Shown here one piece after another: positions 25,520-38,153 of a stretch of DNA of 64,000 nt (positions are counted from its first letter, which is position 1; each line of letters opens with the position of its first letter). The notes under the pieces were generated by a model. That model made no database searches. It worked only from the letters and a program-made list of their open reading frames with translations, and was not told the origin of the DNA. This DNA comes from Acanthochlamys bracteata (Eukaryota; Streptophyta; Magnoliopsida; Pandanales; Velloziaceae), in NCBI GenBank assembly GCA_019914995.1, contig CM034145.1, positions 5,711,262 through 5,775,261 on the forward strand, in the 5' to 3' direction. The position numbers were made by a program, and so were the translations under genes.

Positions 25520-28500
25520 ATGGCTACAACCAACGCGCGTGCTAACTCGTTGATCTCTTCTGGCCGAACACTTCTTCCTCATCCACGGACGGCTCTGATC
25601 TCTCCATCTTCCGTTTCGCTTAATCCTCGCCGTACGTTGTCATCCTTCATAGCCGGTAGTGTTCGTCTCGCTGACGGACCAACAACTATCTCACCTGTAG
25701 ACAAATCGCAAGATCTGAACGTTGGAGCGACCGTTGCTGCGGAAGTGAAGCCGACCGTGCTTGTTGCAGAAAAGCTCGGAGAAGCTGGATTAGCTTTGCT
25801 CCGTGAAGTAGCGAACGTTGATTGCTCTTATAATTTATCGCCAGAAGAGCTTTGCGCGAAGATCTCGTTATGTGACGCTTTGATTGTGCGGAGTGGGACG
25901 AAAGTTTCTCGAGAAGTTTTTGAAGCGGCCAAAGGTAGGTTGAAGGTTGTTGGACGAGCTGGTGTTGGAATCGATAACGTGGATCTGCAGGCGGCGACGG
26001 AGCATGGGTGCCTTGTTGTTAATGCTCCCACAGCGAATACCGTTGCTGCTGCGGAGCATGGGATTGCTCTACTTGCTGCTATGGCGCGTAACGTTGCGCA
26101 AGCTGATGCTTCCATGAAGTCTGGTAAGGCTCTTGCTCTCTTTTTTTCGCGCTGCTTTTGTTTGTTTTTGCGTATATGTTTCCAAATAGTGGGTGGTTAT
26201 AATAATGGAAGCAGTAAGGTAAGTACTTTTCGAACAAGATACTGCTTATTGTTTCTTCAAGCTGCCAAGGTACTTTGATCTTGAGGATCAATCTAGTGGT
26301 GTAGGGAATGTGATTTTGGAAGTAGATAAATTGTTAATTGCTTTTTCAATCTTTTGCAGTAGTTGTTCTTGTATAAGGAACCTGTTTTTGGATACATGAG
26401 TATAACACCATGATGTAAGCTCAGATATCCAAATATCGGAATATTTCTTGATCATTTTTCCTTAATCATTAATAGATCTAGAGAAGTGCTTGATTTTTCC
26501 AATCAATTAGATAGCTAGAATGGCTTGTTAACTCGGAAGATAGAATCATTTCTTAATGTTGTGGTTTAAGTGGTCACAAGCACTATTCTGATACTTCTGT
26601 TTGTCTACTTTAAAATGATTTTTATCTCCCAAAAAAAAAGAGATGATTTTACACCTTTCCAGTCATGTGAGAGAAAACAACATTTTAAACATATCTGTAG
26701 TAAGCTGTGGATTTGAATTGTCATACATGGTTTAGATGTCAGAGTGAATTTACCATTAGATTTGGCAATTTACCTTCCTTCTTCTTATGATTGGCAATTT
26801 GAGTGAGCACTGGACAGTTCCTTCTGCTGCATTAGTTCAGATATTCAGAGTGAATTATGTGATAAAGGTCAGATCTGCTGCGTGAACTATTGCTGCCAGA
26901 TATCACAATAAGCAAAGAAAAGGCATCGTCTTTGTTAGGCGGCTCTCATTTAAGGTGCACCTTCTATCTTTTGATGACCTTCTTCTCCACTTTTGGGTCG
27001 TTGGGCTTGTAGTCGTAGGTACACTGGGTAGTTGGGTTAGCGTTTATAGAGACTAAAGAGCACTAATGATAGATGTTTGTGCTACTTCTGATATCATAGA
27101 CATGACTAGCTCTGTAAGCAATTGTCACCTGTCAGCAGAAAGTTGATAGTCTGTCTCTTTGTTGTTATTCTTGATTTATGTAGATTGGAGCTGACAGACA
27201 TACTGTCTTTAAGGCTGGGTTTTCACATTGATGTAGATTTGAACATAATGGTAGGTTGTTCTCAGCTTATACAGAGCTGTATCTCATTACTGTGCCTGAA
27301 GGCCTGTATTGTTACTTCTGGTCCTTATCAGAAGTCAAGTCTATAGGTCCTAAACCTTGTTTGCGGTTTATTATGAGGCTCGAAATTGGTGAAGCTCGAG
27401 CCTTGAATGGAGGTTATTTGCCAATGTTTTCATTATTAATAAGAATCTAGAGGTGCCTAAACTTAATGGTGTTAATGCTACAAGCATGAATTAAAAATTA
27501 TTTTTTGGTCTTTATATTCTTGAGCAATATATGGTGCAGTGCCCCATAACTTCAGTGTGCAGAGGAAAGTATATTGTTTTAAGTATTTTCTCTGGTCTGA
27601 GTTTTTGATAATTTTGACACTGCAGAATATGCTTCAAATTATCCTAGTTTTGAGTAAACTGTTGGTTGTACTTTCTCATTTTACTCACTTATAGGCAGTC
27701 ACTAAAAAATGATGGGAGTTAGGGCCATGAGAATCATACTGCAGCTTCAGTAAGTTTGTTTCGTTTGTTAATGATTCTGTCTGTTCTATGCAACACATGC
27801 CATTCATATAACACTTTCATATATGCTTTTTCTTTGCGCTTCTGTATCTTAAAAACTCCATGTTTTGCAGGAAAATGGCAAAGGAACAAGTATGTTGGTG
27901 TTTCCTTAGTAGGAAAGACACTAGCTGTTATGGGATTTGGTAAAGTGGGCTCTGAAGTTGCAAGACGTGCTAAGGGGCTAGGAATGCATGTAATTGCCCA
28001 TGACCCTTATGCGCCGGCTGATAGGGCCCGTGCCATTGGAGTTGAGCTTGTGTCTTTTGATGAAGCACTTGCAAGTGCTGATTTCATCTCCCTCCACATG
28101 CCTCTAACGCCTACAACTTCAAAGATTTTCAATGATGAGACATTCAAGAAAGTAAAAGAAGGTGTGCGAATAATCAATGTCGCCCGTGGTGGGGTTATCG
28201 ATGAAGATGCTCTTGTCAGAGCACTTGATAATGGACTTGTTGCTCAGGTGTCTCCTAAATTATCTAACAAACTTACAAGAAATTACTATCATGTATTATC
28301 TATCTGTATTTGTATTTTCTCTGTCAGTTTACAATCTTTTTCACATTTCTACTTTGCTTTGCAAACATGACTTCCATAGAATAGAACATTTGAGTTACCT
28401 GCTAGTACGAATAAAGATCACAATGTGGATATAGGCAAAGTAGGGAAATTTGCTAGTAAATCTGGAATTTTTTCTACTCATAAAGATCATCCATCTGTAA

Positions 28501-29652
28501 CAAAAAGTGGTTTAAAATTGTGGCATGTGGGATATATCCTATATGTACTAAGTTTTAATCTGCTTTTTTCTTTTCTTTTTAAATCATCAATACCTAAATC
28601 TTGTGATTGGAACAGGCTGCACTTGATGTCTTCACTGAAGAGCCACCAGCAAAGGACAGCAAATTGGTGCAGCACGAGAATGTCACTGTAACACCTCACC
28701 TTGGAGCTAGCACTGTTGAAGCTCAAGTTTGCATCTCCCCTCTAGCACATACAAGTTTCTAATTTTCTATGTACTTCAGTTTCTTATACTAGTTACTCAA
28801 TTTGCAGGAAGGTGTAGCTATTGAAATTGCCGAGGCTGTTGTTGGGGCACTGAAAGGAGAGCTTGCGGCAACTGCTGTAAATGCTCCCATGGTTCCTGCA
28901 GAGGTAATAATTTTTTATTGTAATTTTGTGTAATCCCAACAATAATTTTTTCAGTCTAAATGAACTCTTTCTGTTCTTAGGTCTTGTCTGAGCTTGCTCC
29001 TTATGTTGTCCTGGCCGAGAAGCTAGGGAGACTAGTTGTGCAACTTGTCGCAGGTGGCAGTGGTGTAAAAGGTGTCAAGGTAGTCTACACATCTGCTCGC
29101 GATCCTGATGACCTGGACACTAGAATTCTTAGGGCCATGGTTACCAAGGGAATCATTGAGCCCATTTCCAGTGTGTTTGTCAATATTGTCAATGCTGACT
29201 ACACAGCAAAACAAAGAGGGATGAGAATCAGTGAAGAGAGGATCTCTTATGATGGTTCTCCTGAGATCCCACTGGAGTCCATTCAGGTCCACCTCTCGAA
29301 TGTCAATTCCAAGTTTGCGAGTGCTTTATCTAACATGGGGGACATTAAGGTCGAGGGTAGGGTGAAAGACGGTGTACCGCATCTTACACTAGTTGGGTCC
29401 TTCAGCGTTGATGTGAGTCTTGAAGGAAATCTGATTCTCTGTCGCCAAATCGATCAACCTGGAATGATTGGGCGGGTTGGAAACATTCTCTCCCAAGAGA
29501 ATATAAACATCAACTTCATGAGCGTGGGAAGGACTTCGCCAAGAAAACATGCAATCATGGCTATCGGGGTCGATGAGGAACCCAGCAAAGAAACACTCTC
29601 ACAGATCGGGCACATCAATGCTATCGAGGAATTTGTCTTCCTGAAGTTATAA
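25520..29652 (+). CDS. PGDH: D-3-phosphoglycerate dehydrogenase, plastid type
   Basis: Five exons (25520-26123, 27871-28247, 28616-28726, 28808-28903, 28981-29652) encode 619 residues. The enzyme oxidises 3-phosphoglycerate to 3-phosphohydroxypyruvate with NAD, the first step of the phosphorylated serine pathway. The first 60 or so residues are rich in Ser, Arg and Ala and look like a plastid transit peptide. The NAD fold has [13 protein letters not shown]. Catalytic residues are visible: Arg in NVARGGVID, Glu in DVFTEEPP, His in TPHLGAST. A long C-terminal part ends in an ACT domain ([15 protein letters not shown]). The start ATG has a good context (AACCATGGC). Intron 1 is 1,747 bp. Plants have several isogenes; which one this is cannot be told. 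Confidence 0.96.
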
Positions 29653-30461
29653 GTGGGAGTCAAGGACAAGTCTTTCTTATTCAAAGAACCCGGTTTTTGA
29701 GGTTTGGGTTTAGATATAAATAAGCTACGTCGTTGTAATAGCATGCGATTGTCTCAGTCCTAAGTATGTACTATTTTTATAGGGAGCATCGTGTTGTTGT
29801 AGTCCAATGATATCTTCCTGCTGATTGGCAGCTTCTGCTAATCTGTGCATGGGAGAGAAAAATTTTACTTCGGTTTTTTATATGTAATGCTGTGTTCTGT
29901 TCGGGATATGATATGTGATTCTAAGCATATACATATCGTGTTCCGAAAGAGGTTATCAGGTGAAATATTTTAGGGGATCCTAACCTGATCAATTAAGATT
30001 GAAGTTTTTGGATTTTGGAAGAATCCATACTCTTATCCATTAAAGAATTTGATTGAAGTTTTTGGATCTTACCCTACAAAAACTATATCATAATTGACCA
30101 ACTATTCGGGTACCATTTATACTCTAATTAATATTAGATATCCTAACCAGTATCATTTAAGTTCACGTTAGATAAAAAACATTAGTTAATAATTCACAAT
30201 AATGCAGATTATAAATCAATTAAAATCAATTGAGACAACAATTGACGTACTATACTTCACAATCATTTCTATCCATTTTCTTTTCTTATACCACTTTCAA
30301 AACCTTCAAAATTTCAAGAAAAAAAAAATAAAAAACACCAGCCAATTCGCAATCGCGCTCCCCTTCGCTAATTCGAATCGTCCCAATCCCAATTCCCACC
30401 ATTCTCTTTCTAAGTTCTCCGATCACTCTCTCTGGATTTAGGGTTAGGGTTCTGGCGGGCG
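29653..30461. other. PGDH 3' end and spacer
   Basis: The first 250 bp are probably PGDH 3' untranslated sequence. The rest is AT-rich spacer up to the WLM pseudogene and contains a TAGGGTTAGGGT motif at about 30439, a telo-box-like element common before plant housekeeping genes. Confidence 0.4.
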
Positions 30462-32941
30462 ATGAACCTCGGCGATCTCAACAGGGTTTGGGAAGTAAGA
30501 CCACTGAAGAGAAAACCCGGTTCTGAATAAGCTACCCGTTTCCTTGATCGAATCGCTAAATAGGTTCAACCAATTCTTCGCCGTCGCAAATGGCGCGTGA
30601 AAGTTCTCTCCGAACTCTAGTACATCTCTCTATCTCTCTCTTTCAATCTGATTACTAATTCGTTTGATTGAATTAACAGATCGGTGAACGTAATTGATTT
30701 GTTCGATTGATGGATTGATTTTGTTTGAACTTTGTATGTAGTCCCACTAAACCGATGCCGTTGGGTCTAATTGTTGGTGGTGGAGTTGAGATCAAGCTTC
30801 GGCTCCGGAAACCTAATAGGGAATGGGATTTCTACCCGTTTGATCAGGTGCTTGATGCAATGCTGCATGAGCTCTTGCATATCGAGCATGGTCCTCATAA
30901 TGCTGCCTTTTACAAGCTCTGGGATGAGCTCCGTGCTGTATGATTTTTCTACCTTTACATCTGAAAAACTGCAGACTTTAGTTTTGTACGAGTGTTTACT
31001 TTTGTGTTAGTGATAATATCAACCTTCTTCTTTTTTTCTTTTTTCTTTTTTTTTTAATTTTTAAAAAATTCGGAAGGTAATGATGTGGATTGCGAAGTCT
31101 TATGCCGTGATGTAGTTCAATGATGATGCTTGATAATTTTGAACTATTGCGTGACTCTGTCTGTACGTTCTTTTTTGTCCGTATGATTGCTGCTGTTGTG
31201 GTTATGGTATTCTGACACTTGCTATCTTTCACTATGGTAAGAGCAAAGAATAATAATGCTCTAATTTTGTATGCCTAGTTTCATAATGTTGCTTTACTTT
31301 CATGAGGTCCTCTGTTTGTTAAGCATGTGAGTTTACATTGGTTTGTTTGACTTATCCGCTACTCTGGTAGGTAAGGAATTTGGCATATGTTTGGAATAAC
31401 AAACATCGTATTGACAAACCTTAGTAGTGTAAGCTCTATTTGAAACACTGGTGATTTGTCTAGTTAGCACCATTATGGCGGTTTCCTTTATTCTAAGATG
31501 TGTTCCCTTGGACTTTCATTCACATTATGTAGGAAAAACAATCAAGCCATGAACGCTTGATCAATTAGTCACGTGGACCACTTGGTTGCAAGTTTTTATT
31601 CCATTCTTTCCCTGTGATTCTGAACTATGAAAATTATTTGTTTGGTTTGTTGATTACATCTCTTCCCCTACTCACTCTCCCCTTTCTCTTAAATAAGTTA
31701 TTGATTATGGTATTGTCTATAGCCTAAACTAGAAGGGTGATCTTTTTCTGGTTCAGGAGTGCGAGGAGATTGTCTCAAAAGGGAATTACATACACTGGAC
31801 AAGGATTTGGTGCTCCTTGAAGGCGTTTGGGTGGATTTCCTCACCAAGCTCCTCTTCATCTCTAAGGCAAAAAGCATTAGATGTAGCTGAAAAGTGAGCT
31901 TGTGTAGGTCTTATATTACCCTCTGGACCTAGATGGCTAGGTGGTGATGGACATATTATAAGTGCACCAAGTCTAGTCCAAGCTGCTGGAATAGCAGCTG
32001 AAAGGAGAATGCAGGATGAAGTTTGGTGTGGTTCAGTAGCTCCTGAAAGTGGGTCATCTAATAAGCCTGTTCAGAATCAGAGATGTTGTATAAATCTACT
32101 CAGGTAAAAAATAATGTTGTAATTGATTCCTCTAATAATGAGAGAAAATGGAAGAGGCCAAACAGCAGTTCTCCAGTTGATTATACAGAATTCCAATATA
32201 TGAGCAGCTCTGGTAGAGCATCTTTGTCCAGGAGTACATCTCCTCAACGTAGTTCAGAAGATACAGATGATAGTCCTATATGGGAGTGCGGCGCTTGTAC
32301 ATTATTTAATCAGGTAATTACAGATCTGTTTAACCATTTGTATGTGCCTTTGGGCCATAAATTCTCTATTATGTCCATTCTTAGTGATTGGCTTGTGATA
32401 CAGATTGCCTTTAATGTCCATATATAGACAAAATTACATGGGCAGGTTCGTGATTTTTTGATAGCAGATACCTTATTACGGAAGGAATAGTTACATCTGT
32501 ACTTAATACTAGCTCCACCCAACTGACATCCTTACAGAAGATACATTTTTGTATAGGTATGGTTTTCTGTTTGACCTAAATACGACTTTCATTGAAGATG
32601 GTCATTGTTAATAAGAAAAGGCTTTCTTGACTTGCTGGTGCAAAATTGTCAATGTTTGAGTTTCTTTTGTGATAGCAAGCTTTTCTTTAATAGAGTAGAC
32701 CTTCCTTTTTATTGTCACTTCTGATGACAATTATTTTGTCCGACTGCAGTCAATAGCACCAATGTGTGAAGCCTGTGGTGCTTCTAAACCCAAGTGGCAT
32801 CATCCAAGTTTTCGGACATGGTCCTGTAAATTTTGTACGCTAGAGAACCACACAAATTTGGACAAATGTGCAGCTTGTGATGAATGGAGGTACTCTTCAG
32901 GTCCACCAGAGGCCACATATGGACCTCATTATGGCACTTGA
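30462..32941 (+). pseudogene. WLM-domain metalloprotease (WSS1-like), decayed copy
   Basis: Four blocks keep the exon layout of plant WSS1/WLM proteases: 30462-30619, 30742-30937, 31757-32313 and 32750-32941. The zinc protease motif HELLHIEHGPH is intact, and two RanBP2-type fingers remain (WECGACTLF and WSCKFCTLEN). Lesions: a TAA at 30528, a TAG at 30561, a frameshift near 31785, a TGA at 31818, another shift and TGA at 31895, and a shift near 32075. Family members act in the nucleus on DNA-protein crosslinks. Because introns remain, this is a duplicated rather than a reverse-copied pseudogene. Sequencing error could explain one lesion but hardly all of them. Confidence 0.9.
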
Positions 32942-35900
32942 TTGCTACTTATGGAACTTAACTTTTCTGGTTAATCACAGTATTGGTAAGCATAACCTAA
33001 TATCTTTATGGGCATATTTATCATTTAATTCTTTCTAAACTCAAAATTAGCTTGATCCTGTTTGGAGTAAGGTTGATCTTAACGTAAACATTGGAGCAAC
33101 AACTGCTTTACTTTTTATTCTGTGAGTTCCAGGTCTTTCGATCATCTTTTTATCCATAACAAGGAGCATTATCAAAATTAAAACCTATGTGGAGATTGTA
33201 TGTTAGTGAATCTAGGCAAAGGAGTTCTTTGTTCCCATGATAAATAGCAATAGAGTCCAACTCATGCTCGTTTCTGTCAACTTCACATAATTTGATGTTT
33301 ACTTGGTGACTTTTGCAATAGTTTTTTGCTGAAGTTCTTGGTTCTCTGATCTTTTTGTTACCCGTCATCCTCTCCTAGCATGTGCGAGCTTGTGTTCCTA
33401 GTAGCGTTGTCCAAGCCCATGACATCTTGACATTAAGTACATGGCACTATATATGTATCTGTACAACTGTCAAAGTTAATCCCTCCATTTTAAGTTTGCT
33501 TATATATGCTATCACTTTTGAAACTGTAATGCTATAGTCACCCCTTTTGAATTTTCTGAGTATCCTTAATTGCTCTTGTTGAACTAACAAGTATTGAAAT
33601 AGAATAGATATAACTATTTGTAATTAATTGAAGGTGACAGCTAGTGTGGAAAGGGCCAGCTTCAGCTTCGAGGATGATGTCATGAGGTGACGTCTCTGTC
33701 ATTTTTTGTTTTTGTTGTAGTGTCAGATATATCTGTGTTGGCATGGTAAAGAGCAGAGATTTGAAAAATGTAAGGAGTTGTCAGATCCAAGAGCTGACAC
33801 CTGACAGCTTAGTCCTTCTCTTTATGGACCATTAATATTCCTCCAGATGCCTGAATGTGTTTACAAGAAGCAAGCAGACTGCCAATGTTTGAACTGTATT
33901 TGAGGTATTCTCTGTGATGCTGCAAATATTTTAGTATTCTTCATGAACCCAAGTTACTAAAGTTATTTACTTTTTGATATATGATACGTTTGGTATTAGT
34001 AAAATGGCATAATGGTAATCTATATACCCAGATTACGTGATGATATAGTACAGCAGGTGTTAAGCATTTTCATCAAAATAATGTGTGGAGATTTATGATA
34101 CTTCCTATTGGAAAGAACTTCCTTTGCAAGGCACACATTAGGTCTTCCTATGCATTGAAGGTAAATGCTAATGTTTTTTCCCACTGGTTTATTAATTCAT
34201 ATGGAGTTAGCTTTCGAACGCAGTACTTGCTTGACTTTATTTGAATCTTAACAGGTGTCTATTTTCTGGGCGCTTTTTGGGATAGCTTGTTCTTGTAGAG
34301 AACTAATTGAATCCGCAATAATTGTTACCAAGTTCAAGAGGGGACTAGAAATCTTTCTAATACGTTAAACGTTTTTCTTAAGTTCATAGCTTGATTGATG
34401 AACAATGTCTAACTTTTGAAATTTTCTCCACAGCCACGGTTTCCGTGCTACTTCCTTTTACGGTCTTGAAGAACACTTTGGAAACAAGTTTATATAGATA
34501 ACTTATGCCCGTTGCATTACGTTGACGTTGGTCATGTTTGACCTAGTAGGTCTTGCTTGAAAACTACTAATCAAAACAAAAACCAAGTCTTAGGAGATGT
34601 ACTAAAATAATTCTTTTGGTTCACTCGAATACGAGTTTTCTTTAATTTTACTTGTTCTTCGTTCGATAAACTCGTTTTCTTTAAAAGCATCAAGATTTGA
34701 CGATGTCGATGTGTAGTTGGAAGACTATTTATGGCGCTAATAGTGTTTTTTAAAAATATTTTTTTAAAATAGAATATATTTTTATTTTATTTGAAAAATA
34801 TTTTATTTTTTGATTTAAAAATATAATAAAATAAATAATAATTAATTGTTTATATTTCTTAAATTTTAAATAAATTTATAAAATTATAAAAAAATGTATT
34901 AGAAAACGTAAATTAAAAAATTAAAAAATTATTTTCTTTTAAATGAAATGTGAAACAGCTGTTTAGTTTCAAGTTTTAGAGTTCTTCATTATTTCTTGCA
35001 TGGTACTGTCTACTCTGCTTGGTATGCTACTTTCATTGCATACACCAACAATTTCAACTATGTATAAAAATGAAAAAAAAGAACAAGTCTCTGATTTTTC
35101 TTTTTGTCAATTTCTTTTGTTTAATTATTAACAATCCCTTAGAGTCAGATCATCCAGTTAATTATGATTAATTTTATTTTAAACATATACTTGTATATAA
35201 CTATATATATCTGGATAATTTTTTGAAGGAAGACGTACAAAGCATCCATAGATGAATTAAAATAACGAAAGAAAAAAAAAAGAGGGTAACGCGAGTGATT
35301 ATGGGCAAACCAAGCTTATTCTAGCTTTTTCACAAGCTGTAGAGATTCTCTTCGCTTGTGAATTCTAGCTTATTAGAGTTTGGTTGTTGCTTTATTCTTT
35401 CCATATAAGGCGCTACTTGCCACACTTTTTTTCCCCTCTTTTTTCAGCTTTTATAGAATGCAACTTCTTTTAATTTTTTGTCTGATCATAAATCTACATA
35501 AATATGTTATAAATAATTTACTATTTTATAATCTTTTTGTTCACTGTTTAATACGTTTATGTAAGAATTATTATTTTATATCAAGTAACGATTTAAAAGA
35601 GAGAGTTCAGAAAATCTCTCATCTCATGTGGTATGATGATATCACTAATATTAAGGTTTTGTAAAAGAAATTTTTTTTTCAAGTTTTCAAACAGCCAATT
35701 GTTAACTTACCTCTTTATTACTTCATTTCAATCACCCATCTCATTATTATTTTCCTGATACTAAAGTTAATAATAATTAACCCCCCTCTCTCTCTCTCTT
35801 ACTTACAAACGGAAAAACAATCCAAAAAACCAGATAAGAAAGAAGAAAAACAGAGACGAAGTAGAAAGGAAAAGAAATACCAAATCTTTTTGCCTACATT
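32942..35900. other. Intergenic region between WLM pseudogene and MKK
   Basis: About 3 kb with no supported gene. The first kilobase may be old 3' sequence of the pseudogene. From 34740 to 34930 there is a dense AT block like other degenerate repeats in the window. Confidence 0.4.
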
Positions 35901-35905
35901 GTTAC

Positions 35906-35913
35906 TATAAAAA
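35906..35913 (+). promoter_or_regulatory. Possible TATA box of the MKK gene
   Basis: TATAAAAA lies about 500 bp before the start codon and is followed by a long C/T-rich stretch with CTCTCT runs (35971-35982) that looks like a leader. The transcription start is not known. Confidence 0.35.
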
Positions 35914-36411
35914 ATAAAAAAATCTCATCTTTCTAATTCTTCTCCTTCCCAGAAACCCATCCTCAATCATCTCTCTCTCTCTCTTTCCTGCTTTAATTCC
36001 TCTTCATTTATTCCTCAACTCCGATCATCTCTCTCAAACCCAATACTCCATAAACATCCATAAGAATCCCATTTTTTCTTTTTTTCAAAAAGCAATCTCA
36101 AATCCTTACTTAAATCAAAATCCAATCTTTCTCTTGTAACCAATCTCAAATCCATTTTTCCAACTCCAACCTTCAAACAAAAGGTCAATAATTTTCTCTT
36201 ATAACCAACCTTCAAGTCACCAGCTCCAACTCTAATTTTCAGTAAAAATCAAATCTTTCTCTTACAAACAACCTCAAACCATTTCTTCATCCTATCAAAA
36301 TCCGAAAACGATCTCAATTCAACAGCTCCAACTCTAACAAAGTCCAATCTTTCTCTGAACTTGAAGAGGAAAAAGAAGAAAGGAAAAAGAGAAGAAGAAG
36401 AAAAAGAAGCT

Positions 36412-38153
36412 ATGAGGCCAGGGCAATCCGGTGGAGTTCCGGCGAACAACCGCCCGCGGCGGCGGCCTGATCTAACGCTGCCTCTACCACAACGCGATCC
36501 TTCTCTTGCTGTACCTTTACCTCTACCACCAACATCAGCTCCGGCAACCATGGGCCCACCAAGCTCGACCACCTCATCATCTTCCACATCAGCATCCACG
36601 TCAGCTCCGGTGATGTTATCTGAGCTTGAACGTGTCCGGCGGATCGGTAGTGGGTCGGGTGGGACGGTGTGGATGGTCCGACAACGGTCGACGGGGCGTG
36701 TTTATGCGCTCAAGGTGATCTATGGAAACCATGAGGACGCTATTAGGAGACAAATCTGTAGAGAGATTGAGATCTTGAGAACTGCTGATAGCCCGTTTGT
36801 CGTTCGGTGCCATGGAATGTTCGATCACGCCGGAGAAATTCAGGTACAAATCTCAAATTTTTCGCCATTTTGTCACATTTCGTTATATTTCTTATGTTGT
36901 TTTGTAAAAAAAATTTTGCGTTTTGTTAGTTTTGTAGACGTTGTTACATCAATCTTTAGATTCTTTTCCTAGTTAAGCTGCATAAACTAGATTTAAGATG
37001 CATTATGAAAGAAAAGCTTGCTTTTTGTTAATGATATTCTCCATTTTTTGCATACATTAGTAAAAGAACAGACTTGTTTGCGTTTAGTAAGCTTCCATTC
37101 AACATTAGCTCATTTATCAGATTGATCAATTATTAGGCAGTATTCACTCTGAGAAATACACGGTTAGTTTTTCGCCCTTCCCTTACCGTTATTCCAAATC
37201 CCAAATTGAATGATTCTTCCATTCAAAATAGCTCAAACAGATGCCATGGACCAAAATCTACGAAGGCTTCCATCTTTTTCATTTTTTTTCTTTTTCAATA
37301 AAGGATCATCACATTTATAGCTTAGGCTTTAGTTCAATCTTAATTTAGCTTCAAATCTCAAACAGGTTTATGCTTTGGAGACACAGGGATATAGTCCTAA
37401 TAATGCAAAAGAGTCAGAACTTGTATACACCATTTGCTGTTCGGACTCTCAGATTAATAGTGTTTTATTATCTAAATTGTGCAGGTATTACTGGAGTATA
37501 TGGATGGTGGGTCGCTGGAAGGCAGGAGAATTTCCTCGGAACCACAGCTGGCTGATGTTGCAAAGCAAATCCTTGCCGGACTTGCTTACCTCCACCGGTC
37601 CAAAATTGTTCACAGAGACATCAAGCCGTCCAATCTCCTCATCGACTCTCGCCGCCGCGTCAAGATTGCAGATTTCGGGGTTGGTCGCATTCTTGCCCAG
37701 ACAATGGACCCCTGCAACTCCTCTGTTGGGACGATTGCCTATATGAGCCCTGAAAGGATCAACACTGATCTCAACCATGGTATATATGATGGATATGCCG
37801 GTGATATATGGAGCTTTGGTCTTAGTATACTTGAATTCTACTTGGGTCGGTTTCCATTCGGTGAAAATCTTGGCCGGCAGGGTGATTGGGCCAGCTTGAT
37901 GTGTGCAATTTGTTATGGTGGACCTCCAGAAGCACCCCTTTCGGCTTCCCGGGAATTCCGTAGTTTCATTGCTTGTTGCCTGCAGAAGGATCCGGCTCGC
38001 CGTCTCACTGCTGCACAGCTGCTGCAGCATCCCTTCATCACACAAAATGCTGTTGCTGCAATGGCTATACCCCCTCCACCTCTTATGTCCTCAAACTCAC
38101 AGCACCACCATCAACAGCACCAGCAGCAGCATCGCCCACTTCCCCATCCCTGA
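36412..38153 (+). CDS. MAP kinase kinase, MKK4/MKK5 type (group C)
   Basis: Two exons (36412-36843, 37485-38153) encode 366 residues. A proline- and serine-rich N-terminus holds a basic docking-like segment ([13 protein letters not shown], residues 12-24) of the kind that binds MAP kinases. The kinase domain follows: GSGSGGTVW glycine loop, ALKV lysine, [10 protein letters not shown] catalytic loop, DFG. The activation loop [19 protein letters not shown] has the plant Thr-x5-Ser phospho-sites. The C-terminus is His/Gln rich. Group C kinases relay immune and stress signals to MPK3/MPK6 in the cytoplasm. The ATG at 36412 is the first in frame. Arabidopsis MKK4/5 lack introns as far as I recall, so the 641-bp intron is notable. 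Confidence 0.94.

Noticed and set aside
26124..27870. Several open frames inside PGDH intron 1
   Set aside because: Short, without similarity, and located within a well-bounded GT-AG intron.
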